From Desertifilum tharense IPPAS B-1220 (GTDB lineage: Bacteria > Cyanobacteriota > Cyanobacteriia > Cyanobacteriales > Desertifilaceae): a stretch of 64,000 bases of DNA. The notes under the pieces are model-generated. The model did not search any database. It was not told the DNA's origin and saw only the letters and a list, made by a program, of their open reading frames with translations. Each line of letters opens with the position of its first letter. Within the stretch, counting starts at the first letter, position 1. The position numbers and the translations under genes were made by a program. Where the stretch lies: positions 62,001-126,000 of the forward strand of contig NZ_MJGC01000121.1 of assembly GCF_001746915.1 (NCBI RefSeq). Reading direction: 5' to 3'. Shown here piece by piece: positions 18,248 through 26,587 of the stretch.

Positions 18248-18275
18248 TGTTTGTTTTAATGAGTTGGAGAAGATG

Positions 18276-18680
18276 ATGTCTGAACCCCTCAATTGTGATT
18301 CTTTGACCAGTTGCGTTCAAGCCCTCGCACTCCCCCAAATTCAGCGCCATATTTTTATCTGTGCCGATCAAACCGTGCCGAAGTGCTGCGACAAGGACGA
18401 AAGCTTGGTGGCTTGGGATTATCTCAAAAAGCGCCTTAAACAGCTTCAACTCGATGCTCCCACACCCGAACGGCCGAGTTGTGTTTTCCGCACGAAAGCC
18501 AATTGCTTGCGCGTTTGTCACAAAGGGCCGATTTTGGTCGTTTACCCGGATGGCGTCTGGTATCATAGTTGCACCCCGGAGACGATCGAGCGGATTATTC
18601 AAGAGCATCTACTTGGCAATCAGGTGGTGGAAGAGTATGCTTTCTTGACGCATCCTTTACCCGCACCACAAGCCCCTTGA
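18276..18680 (+). CDS. Thioredoxin-like [2Fe-2S] ferredoxin domain protein
   Basis: The 134-residue protein is called from the second of two adjacent ATGs (18273, 18276), with GGAGA at 18266-18270. A longer frame back to 18201 overlaps minE and was rejected. The N-terminal HIFICADQTVPKCCDK and the later ANCLRVCHKGPILVVYPDGVWYHSCTPETIERII give the C...C and C-x3-C spacing of thioredoxin-fold [2Fe-2S] proteins (NuoE/Shethna type). Such stand-alone cyanobacterial proteins are probably electron carriers; partner unknown. It starts 28 bp after minE, so cotranscription with min is possible but a functional link is not established. Confidence 0.85.
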   Translation: MSEPLNCDSLTSCVQALALPQIQRHIFICADQTVPKCCDKDESLVAWDYLKKRLKQLQLDAPTPERPSCVFRTKANCLRVCHKGPILVVYPDGVWYHSCTPETIERIIQEHLLGNQVVEEYAFLTHPLPAPQAP

Positions 18681-18974
18681 CGATCGCGAATCGCCCCATC
18701 CTGCTTGGAAAATGCTCAAGCGTTTACGACTCTTCACTAAAACTTAATCAAAAATCCTATATAATATCACGATACCTGCGAAGATCACCTCCGCAACTTC
18801 AACTAAATTTGTAGAATGCTGTATTGAACACCGACCGAGATCGGCACCATTACCTAGCTTTGCCAATCGTTACCCGATGCCAGCAAATCTTAGGTCAGTA
18901 GACAACCCGGCGAGGATAAAGAACAATGGGTTGGCAGACAACACTAATCAACGACAGATGGCGAGTAACGCAGT

Positions 18975-19628
18975 ATGAGGGAAACCAGCACAGGAGATCA
19001 AAAGCAACTGCTACTGATCGACGATGACCCGAACTTAATCTTGTTAGTCAGAGACTATCTAGAGTTTCGCGGCTATCAGGTACTCACCGCAGAAAATGGT
19101 CGAGAAGCCCTAGAAGTTCTAGAGCATACCATTCCCGACATGATCATCTGCGATGTGATGATGCCAGAAATGGATGGCTATTCTCTTGTTGAACATGTTA
19201 GACAAGATGCTCGTACAAGCTGGATACCCGTTCTGTTCCTTTCGGCTAAGGGTCAAAGCGCAGACCGCGTGAAAGGCTTAAATAAAGGGGCTGATGTCTA
19301 TATGGTGAAGCCCTTTGAGCCAGAAGAGTTAGTTGCTCAAGTTGAATCTTCTCTGAAACAAGCCTCTCGCTTGATTCACCACCAGAACAGCCGCAACTTA
19401 GATGCTGAACCCATTTTTCAAAATGTCCCTGTGGATGTTCAATTAACCCCCACGGAGTTGAAAGTGGTTCAGTTTGTCGCCCAAGGGATGGCAAACCGCG
19501 AAATTGCTGATGAGTTAAATGTCAGCCAGCGCACTGTTGAAAGTCACGTCTCGAATATGTTAGGTAAGACGAATCTGCATAACCGGACTGAACTCGCTCG
19601 TTGGGCAATTGAAAACCGCATGGTTTGA
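18975..19628 (+). CDS. NarL/FixJ-family response regulator (Ycf29/Rre1-like)
   Basis: The 217-residue protein has a receiver domain (about 10-130; acidic pocket D16-D18, phospho-acceptor D60 in ICDVMMPEMDG, K112 in VKPF) and a C-terminal LuxR helix-turn-helix (about 150-215; LTPTELKVVQFVAQGMANREIADELNVSQRTVESHV). The arrangement and size match the plastid/cyanobacterial Ycf29 group, whose member Rre1 works with Hik34 in heat-stress control; this orthology is from memory. The gene is alone, with a 294-bp upstream gap after the ferredoxin gene and a hairpin immediately after its stop. Confidence 0.85.
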   Translation: MRETSTGDQKQLLLIDDDPNLILLVRDYLEFRGYQVLTAENGREALEVLEHTIPDMIICDVMMPEMDGYSLVEHVRQDARTSWIPVLFLSAKGQSADRVKGLNKGADVYMVKPFEPEELVAQVESSLKQASRLIHHQNSRNLDAEPIFQNVPVDVQLTPTELKVVQFVAQGMANREIADELNVSQRTVESHVSNMLGKTNLHNRTELARWAIENRMV

Positions 19629-19633
19629 AGCGC

Positions 19634-19666
19634 GTGTAGAGACGTTTGCAGATCGCGTCTCTACAC
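19634..19666. terminator. 11-bp-stem palindrome between convergent genes
   Basis: GTGTAGAGACG (19634-19644) is exactly complementary to CGTCTCTACAC (19656-19666) with an 11-nt loop. It lies between two convergent stops 44 bp apart and is probably a bidirectional terminator, although no long T tract follows. The GTAGAGACGT motif is a dispersed palindrome type in cyanobacteria and resembles the one at 905-923. Confidence 0.6.
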
Positions 19667-19672
19667 ATTGCT

Positions 19673-20806
19673 CTAAGCTCGGCTGAGACGTTCTAGAAAC
19701 TCTTTAACCACAATTTCAGGTTGCGTCCAACATCGGGTTGCATCGTAGTTCTCAATCACGCAAATTCCCGGAAAGCAGTTCAGTTCCTCTGAGTCGGAGT
19801 GGCGATCGCCGGGGTGGGGAATGTGCCATTGTTCTTCACAAACTTGCAATATTCCCCATTTACCCTGCTGGCAGACCAGAAAATCATATTCTTGAGTTTC
19901 TCGACCGTTGGGGGAACAGAGGCGGATTTTGCAGTTGGGATAAAACAGGACATTGGCACTTTCCAGCGCTTCGGCAATTTTCACCGAGGTTTTAGAGCGA
20001 AAGTAAAAACCCTTCCATTCTTCCAAAGCGGCGATCGCAGCAAAATCAATTCCCAACGGCCCTAAATTCTTCGTGCGGTTTAAAATCGTGCCATTGAGAA
20101 TCGTATCGGACAACAGCGCCCGACTAAAATCAGCCCCCGCCAAGTTAGCATCGCTGAGATCGGCTCCTCGTAAATCAGCCTCCGTTAATTGCGCGTAAGC
20201 CAGGTTCGATCGGCTGAGATTGGCACTACACAGCATAGCTTGACTCAAATCCGCCTTAATTAAATTCGTGCCGCTCAAGTTAGCACTATTCAGCTTAGTT
20301 TGAACTAAAAAAGCGCCGCTCAGGTTGGCTTGAGCTAAATTTGCCTGTTCGAGGTTCGCACCCTGAAGATCGGATTGAATCAGACTGGCAAACATCAAAT
20401 TGCAATGGGATAAATTCGCATCGTGCAAGTTGACGCTAAACAAATCTGCCTTAATCAGATCGGTTCCAGTGCAGTGGGTGGCCTTTAAGTTGGCAATAAA
20501 TAAATTTGCACAGCTTAGGTTAGCATGGCTTAAATTTGCTTGGATCAGTTCCGCATGGCTCAAATCAACATAGCTTAGATCCGCCTGACTCAAGTCCGTT
20601 TGGCTCAGATCTGTATGGCTCAGATTGGCGTGACGCAAACTCGCATTTTCTAAACGAGCGCCTTGCAAGCTAGTATATTTGAGCGTTGCTCCTTCTAGAT
20701 GAATTCCGACTAAGTTGGCACGAGTCAGATCGGAATTACTCAGATCGACTCCTCGAAATTCTCTTTCCCCTGATGCATATCGCTCTAGAAGTTCGCTCGC
20801 GTCCAT
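19673..20806 (-). CDS. Pentapeptide-repeat protein with C-terminal nuclease-fold-like domain
   Basis: The 377-residue protein has residues about 18-240 built of A(N/D)LXX repeats (for example LSNADLS-type units), which fold as a right-handed quadrilateral beta helix. Residues about 255-377 form a separate globular domain: FRSKTSVKIAEALE, then EYDFLVCQQGKWGILQV and GICVIENYDATRCWTQPEIVVKEFL. In related cyanobacterial proteins, as I recall, the corresponding segment reads DFLx...GKWGILEVDG, a PD-(D/E)XK-like arrangement. Here the Glu is replaced by Gln (ILQV), so catalysis is doubtful. It is transcribed toward the NarL-type regulator gene. Pentapeptide identification is certain; the C-terminal assignment is tentative. 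Confidence 0.87.
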   Translation of the reverse strand: MDASELLERYASGEREFRGVDLSNSDLTRANLVGIHLEGATLKYTSLQGARLENASLRHANLSHTDLSQTDLSQADLSYVDLSHAELIQANLSHANLSCANLFIANLKATHCTGTDLIKADLFSVNLHDANLSHCNLMFASLIQSDLQGANLEQANLAQANLSGAFLVQTKLNSANLSGTNLIKADLSQAMLCSANLSRSNLAYAQLTEADLRGADLSDANLAGADFSRALLSDTILNGTILNRTKNLGPLGIDFAAIAALEEWKGFYFRSKTSVKIAEALESANVLFYPNCKIRLCSPNGRETQEYDFLVCQQGKWGILQVCEEQWHIPHPGDRHSDSEELNCFPGICVIENYDATRCWTQPEIVVKEFLERLSRA

Positions 20807-21128
20807 AGAATTTGGCAGTATTAGGGACTACAGCATCATCAGAAAAATAGGTCTGAAACCCCGTCCTTGGGGGACGGCTTTGCATTAGACTCAAGTATAT
20901 ACCGAGGATCATCCGGGAATTGAAGCCGGTGGAGCAAACATAAGATCGAACAACCTTGGGGGAGGCTGTCCCTTATCGGTCAATTGGGGTTCTTTGCCTC
21001 AAGCTGGATTTTTGAGCCGCTAAAATCAATGCTGCTAGCGAATTATCCATGAGGCTGGTTAAAACCCCAATAATAATTTGCTAACAGCATCAGTTTTGAT
21101 ATCTAAGGTTTAGATGGGATAAATGCCC
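20807..21128. other. Non-coding gap between pentapeptide protein and heme oxygenase genes
   Basis: In this 322-bp gap a CCGTCC-TTGG-GGGACGG hairpin lies near 20861-20877. The rest is AT-rich with no reading frame of note. It should contain the promoter of the pentapeptide gene and the 3' UTR of the heme oxygenase gene. Confidence 0.45.
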
Positions 21129-21848
21129 TTACTCAGCCGTTGCGAGTTCGGATTCGGTCGCTCCGCGAGTCCGACGACGGGTTAAGGTGTTGAATAGCAT
21201 TTGACCAATAGCCCGAATTAAGCTGCCTTCGAGTTCTTGGAACATTTTCATGTTCATCCCAAATGCTGCGTTGGCTTCATCCACAATTTGAGCAGCAGCA
21301 GCATCGTCAACATCTAGGGTATCTAGGGTTTGACGATAGTTGACTTTAAACTCTTTCTCGTCGGAAATGTCTTTGAATTCGTAGAAAGCAGTACCATTCC
21401 CTTCTAGGTTCATTGCCCGTTGAGCAATGGTTTTGAGGATTTGCCCGCCTGACAAGTCGCCTAAGTAACGCGTGTAGAGGTGGGAAATCAGCAGTTCAGG
21501 TTGGTTTTCTGAAACTTCGCGAATCCGTTGGACGTAAGCTTGGGCTGCTGGGGAGGGAGCAATTTCTTCTTTCCAGTTGTTACCGAAGTAAAACTTGAGG
21601 TCTTGCTCTAAGCTTTGCTTGCGGTTGAGCTGGGGAAAGTACATTTTAGAGAGGATGGGATGGTTGCGGTGACGCTCCATTTCTTCTTCCATTGCGGAAT
21701 AGACGAAATAGAGGTTAGCCACTAATTTCCGGTAAGAGTTTTTCTCGACGGTTCCTTTTAAAAAACACTTGACAAAACCAACGTTTTCTGCCATTGTGTG
21801 GGCTTTTTTAGTACCCTCACGCAACTGAGTTGCTAGATTAGTGCTCAT
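21129..21848 (-). CDS. ho1: Heme oxygenase (biliverdin-producing)
   Basis: The 239-residue protein opens the porphyrin ring of heme to biliverdin IX-alpha, Fe2+ and CO using ferredoxin; in cyanobacteria this feeds phycobilin synthesis. The proximal ligand is H17 (TKKAHTMAE), and the distal helix is LYTRYLGDLSGGQIL with its flexible Gly-rich kink. Length is typical of cyanobacterial HO1. No bilin reductase gene (pcyA) is adjacent. The 277-bp gap upstream probably holds its leader. Confidence 0.94.
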   Translation of the reverse strand: MSTNLATQLREGTKKAHTMAENVGFVKCFLKGTVEKNSYRKLVANLYFVYSAMEEEMERHRNHPILSKMYFPQLNRKQSLEQDLKFYFGNNWKEEIAPSPAAQAYVQRIREVSENQPELLISHLYTRYLGDLSGGQILKTIAQRAMNLEGNGTAFYEFKDISDEKEFKVNYRQTLDTLDVDDAAAAQIVDEANAAFGMNMKMFQELEGSLIRAIGQMLFNTLTRRRTRGATESELATAE

Positions 21849-22125
21849 GCTAAAATTCCCGACTCTAAAAAGTTTGACAATGCAGGTGTTCCACGCCTAC
21901 AACCAGTCGTTGACGCGCTCCCTCTAACCTGGAGATTAAGAGAGAGGTTCCTGCTAGTGAGGTTCTACAAACAGCGAACTTGAAAGTTTCAAGTTGATGC
22001 CGAGCGAAATACCTCCGCAGGGACTTGTTAAACATCAACGACGTTTGTCCATCGCTAATGCAATTCACCTAGATCGTTACATTAGACTGATTTGATGAGT
22101 CTTTACATTAAGAATGTTAAAGAAA

Positions 22126-22638
22126 TTAGTAGGCACCGGGGATGAGTTTTTTGACGCGACCTTGATATTCGGTATATTCAGGGTATTTTTGGCTTAACCA
22201 AGCTTCTTCTCGATTGGCTTTGATGTTAAGAAAAATGAAAAGAATGGTAGTGGCGATCGCATGGGAGAGGCTGAACTGATAAAGCGTCCAAGCTAGCGCC
22301 GCAAAGATGAGGCCGCTGTAGAGGGGATGGCGAACAACGCTATAGACTCCCGATTGTACGAGTTGCCCGTCAGTTTTGGGATACGGCAGCGGGGTGAGGT
22401 TGCGCCCCAAATCCCACAAGCCTTTGCTGAAAAAGACCGCAGCTATCATACCGCACAAGAGCGCGATCGCCCAAATCGTATACACCCAAGGCGAATCTGC
22501 CGATAAACCCGGCCAGCGGTACACTGGAAGCACCACAAACCCCACCAACAATAGCCCTTGTAATAAGGTGAGGTATTCGCCTTTTTCTCCCGTTCGCCAC
22601 CCTTGACGGGTAAAACCCCAGTCGCTGAAGAGTTTCAT
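22126..22638 (-). CDS. Isoprenylcysteine carboxylmethyltransferase (ICMT)-family membrane protein
   Basis: The 170-residue, multi-helix protein has about four hydrophobic segments. The C-terminal half contains VYSVVRHPLYSG (about 95-106) and EEAWLSQKYPEYTEYQGRVKKLIP, the RHP...E...Y pattern of the ICMT/PEMT membrane methyltransferases that use SAM. Bacterial members act on unknown small molecules or lipids. It is divergent from the marR gene with a 95-bp intergenic region containing two short palindromes, a layout often seen when MarR controls its neighbour. Confidence 0.75.
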   Translation of the reverse strand: MKLFSDWGFTRQGWRTGEKGEYLTLLQGLLLVGFVVLPVYRWPGLSADSPWVYTIWAIALLCGMIAAVFFSKGLWDLGRNLTPLPYPKTDGQLVQSGVYSVVRHPLYSGLIFAALAWTLYQFSLSHAIATTILFIFLNIKANREEAWLSQKYPEYTEYQGRVKKLIPGAY

Positions 22639-22694
22639 GGCCTAATTCCATAACGCCTTCAAATTCATTATAAAAAAACTGACCATTCCTGAAA

Positions 22695-22722
22695 TAGTTA
22701 GCTAAACTAATTGTTAGGACAA
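22695..22722. promoter_or_regulatory. Candidate MarR operator palindromes
   Basis: TAGTT-AGCTA-AACTA (22695-22709) and TTGT-TAGG-ACAA (22711-22722) are adjacent imperfect palindromes in the 95-bp region between divergent promoters, 12 to 40 bp before the marR ATG. MarR proteins bind such sites and repress themselves and a divergent gene. This is inferred from position and symmetry only. Confidence 0.35.
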
Positions 22723-22733
22723 CGAATTATTTT

Positions 22734-23183
22734 ATGTTGACCGCCAAACAAACCCCAGAACAGTGTGCAGTCGAGATTGTCAGCGTTGTACCGCAGGTGG
22801 TGCGCTTTTTGCGATCGCAAATGCGTCAAGGCGACGCCTCCCTCTCCCTATCGCAACTGCGAGTCTTAAACTATCTCAAACGCTGTCCCCAGGCGTCCCT
22901 AACGGATGTCTCAGAATACCTAGATGTCACCCGCGCCACCATGTCTGCAACCATTGAACGCCTAGTACAGCGCGGCTTAGTGGAACGCATAGAAGATCCC
23001 CAAGAACGCCGCCGAGTGTTGCTTTCCCTAACACCAACGGGAGAACAACAACTCCAACAGGTTTTACAAAGGACGCGCAGCCAAGTTGCTCAAAAATTAG
23101 ATAACTTTTCCGACGAACAACTCCAACAACTCTTACAGGGATTATGGCTACTCAGACAAGCTTTTGAGGAGACAGATATTTAA
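22734..23183 (+). CDS. MarR-family transcriptional regulator
   Basis: The 149-residue winged-helix regulator has a dimerisation helix pair at the ends, a DNA-recognition region PQASLTDVSEYLDVTRATMSATIERLVQRGLVERI (about 55-89) and the wing EDPQERRRVLLSLTPTGEQ (about 90-110). It probably senses a small ligand and releases an operator. Divergent from the ICMT-like gene; downstream, after a 536-bp repeat array, is an ABC exporter pair, a class often under MarR control, though the array makes cotranscription doubtful. Confidence 0.9.
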   Translation: MLTAKQTPEQCAVEIVSVVPQVVRFLRSQMRQGDASLSLSQLRVLNYLKRCPQASLTDVSEYLDVTRATMSATIERLVQRGLVERIEDPQERRRVLLSLTPTGEQQLQQVLQRTRSQVAQKLDNFSDEQLQQLLQGLWLLRQAFEETDI

Positions 23184-23719
23184 AGGGGAATTGGGAGTTG
23201 GGAGTTAGGAGTTGGGGAAGAAGAGGATGGGGAGATGGGGAGATGGGGGGAAGAAAGGAGTTGGGGGAAGAGGGGGATGGGAAAACTTGATAATTATCCA
23301 CTCAGCACTCAGCACTCAGCACTTAGAAACGGAACTGGGTACTTTCTTCTCTCTTCTGACTCGGAACTCGGAACGAAGAAGGGAGTTGGGAATTAGGAGT
23401 TAGGAATTGGGGGAAAACTTGATAACTCTCAACTCAGTACACTACACTGCTACGCACCGAAGAAGGGGGTTGGAATGAAGAAGGGAGTTGGGAATTAGGA
23501 GTTAGGAATTGGGGGAAAACTTGATAACTCTCAACTCAGTACACTACACTGCTATGCACCGAAGAAGGGGGTTGGAATACGGAACTGGGTACTCTCTTCT
23601 CTCTTCTGACTCAGCACTCGGAACTTTGCACTCCTTTTCCCACTCAGCACTCAGCACTTTACACTCAGCACTCCTTTTCCCACTCAGCACTCAGCACTTT
23701 CTACTCAGCACTTTAAAGA
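23184..23719. repeat. Minisatellite array, including a 102-bp tandem duplication
   Basis: The array is built from GGGAGTTGGGAGTTAGGAGT-type G-rich units followed by ACTCAGCACTCAGCACT units. Within it a 102-bp segment is tandemly duplicated (starts 23375 and 23477). It separates marR from the ABC transporter genes. Frames in it (23212-23403, 23509-23727) are low-complexity artefacts. Confidence 0.85.
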
Positions 23720-24511
23720 ATGATTGAAATCGAACAACTCACCAAACACTTTGGCAGCTTTACCGCCGTGGATGGGTTAAGCCTGAATGTGGCAGCCGGA
23801 GAAGCGTTCGGCTTATTAGGACCCAATGGTGCGGGTAAAAGTACCACCATTAAAATGCTTGTTACGCTACTTCCGCCTAGTTTAGGAACGGCGCGAATTG
23901 CTGGATTTGATATTAACCGCGATCGCCTCCAGGTGCAGCGATCCATTGGTTACGTTCCCCAGGCGCTTTCGGTGGATAGCACTTTATCGGGATACGAAAA
24001 TCTATTACTGGTGACTAAACTTTATGATATTCCCAGACGACGGCGATCGCCCCGCATTCAAGAGGCGCTGGAATATGTCGGGTTAGAAGAATTTGCCCAT
24101 CGGTTGGTGAAAACCTACTCTGGGGGAATGGTACGCCGTTTGGAAATTGCCCAGGGTTTGCTACACCATCCCCAAGTCCTGTTTTTAGACGAACCTACCG
24201 TGGGACTCGATCCCATCGCCCGTAAAACCATGTGGGAATTAGTGCAACAATTACGGGCAGATTATGGCACTACCGTCTTTTTGACGACCCATTTTATGGA
24301 AGAAGCGGATCTATTATGCGATCGCCTTGCCATTATGCACCGAGGGCGCATTGTTGGGGAAGGCACCCCCAGCGAGTTAAAAGCCTCTCTTAACCGCCCC
24401 AATGCCACCTTAGATGATGTCTTCATTCACTACACCGGAGACGAACTCACCCAAGCAGGAGATTACCGTGACATTTCAAAAACCCGTCGCACCGCCCAAC
24501 GTCTGGGATAG
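23720..24511 (+). CDS. ABC transporter ATP-binding protein (DrrA-type exporter)
   Basis: The 263-residue ATPase has Walker A GPNGAGKST (about 34-42), a Q loop (VPQ), signature YSGGMVRRLE (about 133-142), Walker B LFLDEPTVGLDP and the H-loop TTHFMEEADLL. The LDPIARKTMWE and long tail ending DDVFIHYTG are typical of the DrrA/CcmA class that pairs with ABC-2 permeases to export drugs or lipids. It overlaps the permease gene by 44 bp, consistent with translational coupling. Confidence 0.92.
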   Translation: MIEIEQLTKHFGSFTAVDGLSLNVAAGEAFGLLGPNGAGKSTTIKMLVTLLPPSLGTARIAGFDINRDRLQVQRSIGYVPQALSVDSTLSGYENLLLVTKLYDIPRRRRSPRIQEALEYVGLEEFAHRLVKTYSGGMVRRLEIAQGLLHHPQVLFLDEPTVGLDPIARKTMWELVQQLRADYGTTVFLTTHFMEEADLLCDRLAIMHRGRIVGEGTPSELKASLNRPNATLDDVFIHYTGDELTQAGDYRDISKTRRTAQRLG

Positions 24512-25298
24512 AAGCCTAGGCTTTGCCATTACCAACTTTATCAATAAAGTGGGTGTTGTCACCGAACTGGAAATCCGCAAACTCCGCCACGATCCCAGCC
24601 AACTGATTACGCGGGCGGTACAGCCGACGCTGTGGCTGTTGATTTTCGGTCAAGTGTTTACCCGCATTCGCGCTATCCCGACTGAAAATATCAGTTACCT
24701 GGATTTCATGACGCCGGGAATTTTAGCCCAAAGTATCCTCTTCATGGCAATTTTCAACGGCTTGTCGGTGATTTGGGAGCGAGATTTGGGGATTTTGCAT
24801 AAACTGATGGTTAGCCCGACTCCCCGCGTTGCTATTGTCGTTGGAAAAGCGATCGCCGCCGGGGTTCGCAGCCTCTCCCAGGCGGTTCTGGTGTATCTGT
24901 TGGCTTTTCTGCTTGGCGTGCAAATTGACTGGCATCCCTTCGCCTTAGTAGGCGTTCTGCTGGCGATTTTCCTGGGTTCTGCCCTATTTTCCACCCTCTC
25001 GCTGATCGTCGCCTGTTTGGTGAAAACCCACGAAGGGTTTATGGGGATTGGGCAACTGATGACGATGCCTTTATTCTTCGCTAGCAACGCCATTTACCCC
25101 ATTGAAATCATGCCGAGGTGGTTGCAAGTCGTTTCCTACATCAACCCGCTGACGTACCTGGTAGATGCCTTGCGGACGTTGATGATTGTCGGCACAACCT
25201 CGAATTATAGTATTGCTTTGGATTTTGCGATCCTTTTGGCGATCGCGACGCTATTGTCCCTCGTTTGCGGTCGGCTCTATACTCGGTTAGTGGTTTAA
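24468..25298 (+). CDS. ABC-2 type transport permease (DrrB-type)
   Basis: The 276-residue protein is called from GTG 24468, which has a good ribosome site (CAGGAG just upstream); an ATG at 24414 would overlap the ATPase gene by 98 bp. An amphipathic N-terminus (VGVVTELEIRKLRHDPSQLI) leads to six hydrophobic helices, with the ABC-2 motif FMTPGILAQSILFMAIFNGLSVIWERDLGILHKLMVSPTPR in the middle and ASNAIYPIEIMPRWLQVVSYINPLTYLVDALR near the end. It forms an exporter with the upstream ATPase; substrate unknown. Confidence 0.88.
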   Translation: MTFQKPVAPPNVWDRSLGFAITNFINKVGVVTELEIRKLRHDPSQLITRAVQPTLWLLIFGQVFTRIRAIPTENISYLDFMTPGILAQSILFMAIFNGLSVIWERDLGILHKLMVSPTPRVAIVVGKAIAAGVRSLSQAVLVYLLAFLLGVQIDWHPFALVGVLLAIFLGSALFSTLSLIVACLVKTHEGFMGIGQLMTMPLFFASNAIYPIEIMPRWLQVVSYINPLTYLVDALRTLMIVGTTSNYSIALDFAILLAIATLLSLVCGRLYTRLVV

Positions 25299-25313
25299 CC
25301 CAACGGAGTCAGC

Positions 25314-26495
25314 GTGCGAACCCTTGCTGAAATTAACGAAAAAATAACCGCAGGAAAGGCAACGGTTTGGACGGTTGAACAACTCAAAGCCCGCGTCGCG
25401 GAAGTTGGGGTTCCCCAAGCGGCTAAAGAGGTGGATGTTATTACCACAGGCACCTTTGAACCGATGGAGTCTTCTGGGGCGATTATTAATTTAGGCCATA
25501 CCGATCCGCCGATTAAAATTCGTTCCTGTTGGATTGATGGGGTTCTCGCCTACTCTGGGTTTGGGGCGGTAGACTTATACTTGGGGGCAACCCAACCCGC
25601 CGAAGCCCAAGATGGGGAAGTGTCGCGAGAACGCGGCGGGGCGCACGTCATTGAAGATTTAATAGCAGGGAAGTCCGTTCACTTACGCGCCATTGGACAA
25701 GTCACCGACTGCTATCCGCGATCCTCGTTTGAAACCACGATTAGCAGTAAAACCATTAACCAGTTTTACCTGTTCAACCCGCGCAATCTCTACCAGAATT
25801 TTATCGTCGGCGTGAACGGAGGCGATCGCCCTTTGTACACCTACCTCGGCCCGTTGCAACCCCGCTTGCAAAATGCCGTATACTCCAACGGTGGGGCGAT
25901 TTCTCCGCTGCTAAACGATCCAGAATTACAACAGGTTGGCATTGGTACCCGAATTTTCCTAGGGGGCGGCATCGGTTATATTACTTGGGAAGGGACGCAA
26001 CATTTCCCCTTACAGAAGCGCTTACCTAACCAAACACCCATCGGCCCTGCGGCAACCCTAGCATTGATTGGCGATGCTAAACAGATGAGTCCGAAATGGG
26101 TTCGCGCCTGCTATTTCAAAAATTATGGCCCTTCTTTAATGTTAGGGGTGGGGGTCGCTTTTCCCGTATTGCAAGAAGCAATCGTTCAAGCCTGTGCGGT
26201 TCAGGATAAGGAGTTAGTCGCCCCCGTGGTGGATTTTTCCATTCCCCGCCGGGTTCGCCCTACCTTTGGCTTGGTGAGTTACGCCCAACTGAAAACCGGG
26301 CGTATTTCCATTGAAGGGAAAACGGTACGGGTTGCGCCGTTAGCGAGTCTGTATCTATCGCGTCAGGTTTCTTTGGAGTTAAAGCAGTGGATTGAAGCGG
26401 GTCAGTTTACTTTAACAGAAGCTGTTGCCCCGATTCCAATGGATCGCACCTTTGTCCCGCAGGATCGATGGGGTTCGCAGATGACTTTAGAGTAG
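25314..26495 (+). CDS. HcyBio/DUF39 family protein (homocysteine biosynthesis type)
   Basis: The 393-residue protein starts at GTG 25314 with ACGGAG upstream, 15 bp after the permease stop. The sequence shows the DUF39/COG1900 features: a Gly-rich GSSG-like FEPMESSGAIINLGHTDPPIKIR and later GIGTRIFLGGGIGYITWEGTQHFP. Archaeal members are needed to make homocysteine from aspartate semialdehyde and sulfide, usually with a ferredoxin-domain partner. Cyanobacteria normally use MetB/MetY, so the role here is unclear. No NIL/ferredoxin partner is adjacent. Tight spacing suggests it is in the ABC exporter operon. Confidence 0.78.
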   Translation: MRTLAEINEKITAGKATVWTVEQLKARVAEVGVPQAAKEVDVITTGTFEPMESSGAIINLGHTDPPIKIRSCWIDGVLAYSGFGAVDLYLGATQPAEAQDGEVSRERGGAHVIEDLIAGKSVHLRAIGQVTDCYPRSSFETTISSKTINQFYLFNPRNLYQNFIVGVNGGDRPLYTYLGPLQPRLQNAVYSNGGAISPLLNDPELQQVGIGTRIFLGGGIGYITWEGTQHFPLQKRLPNQTPIGPAATLALIGDAKQMSPKWVRACYFKNYGPSLMLGVGVAFPVLQEAIVQACAVQDKELVAPVVDFSIPRRVRPTFGLVSYAQLKTGRISIEGKTVRVAPLASLYLSRQVSLELKQWIEAGQFTLTEAVAPIPMDRTFVPQDRWGSQMTLE

Positions 26496-26587
26496 GCGCG
26501 ATCGCAAATTTATTCTAAAAATTGCTAGGGTAGAGCAGATTTTGATTTAGCTTGATTTGATAATTGCCCAGGAAGCGAACGCCGCCC

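Noticed and set aside
18201..18275. Extended start of the [2Fe-2S] protein
   Set aside because: Overlaps minE; a clear GGAGA ribosome site fits ATG 18276 (or 18273).
21865..22068. 67-codon frame upstream of heme oxygenase
   Set aside because: Lies in the promoter/leader of the heme oxygenase gene with no supporting ribosome site.
23212..23727. Low-complexity frames in the minisatellite
   Set aside because: Encoded by repeat units only.
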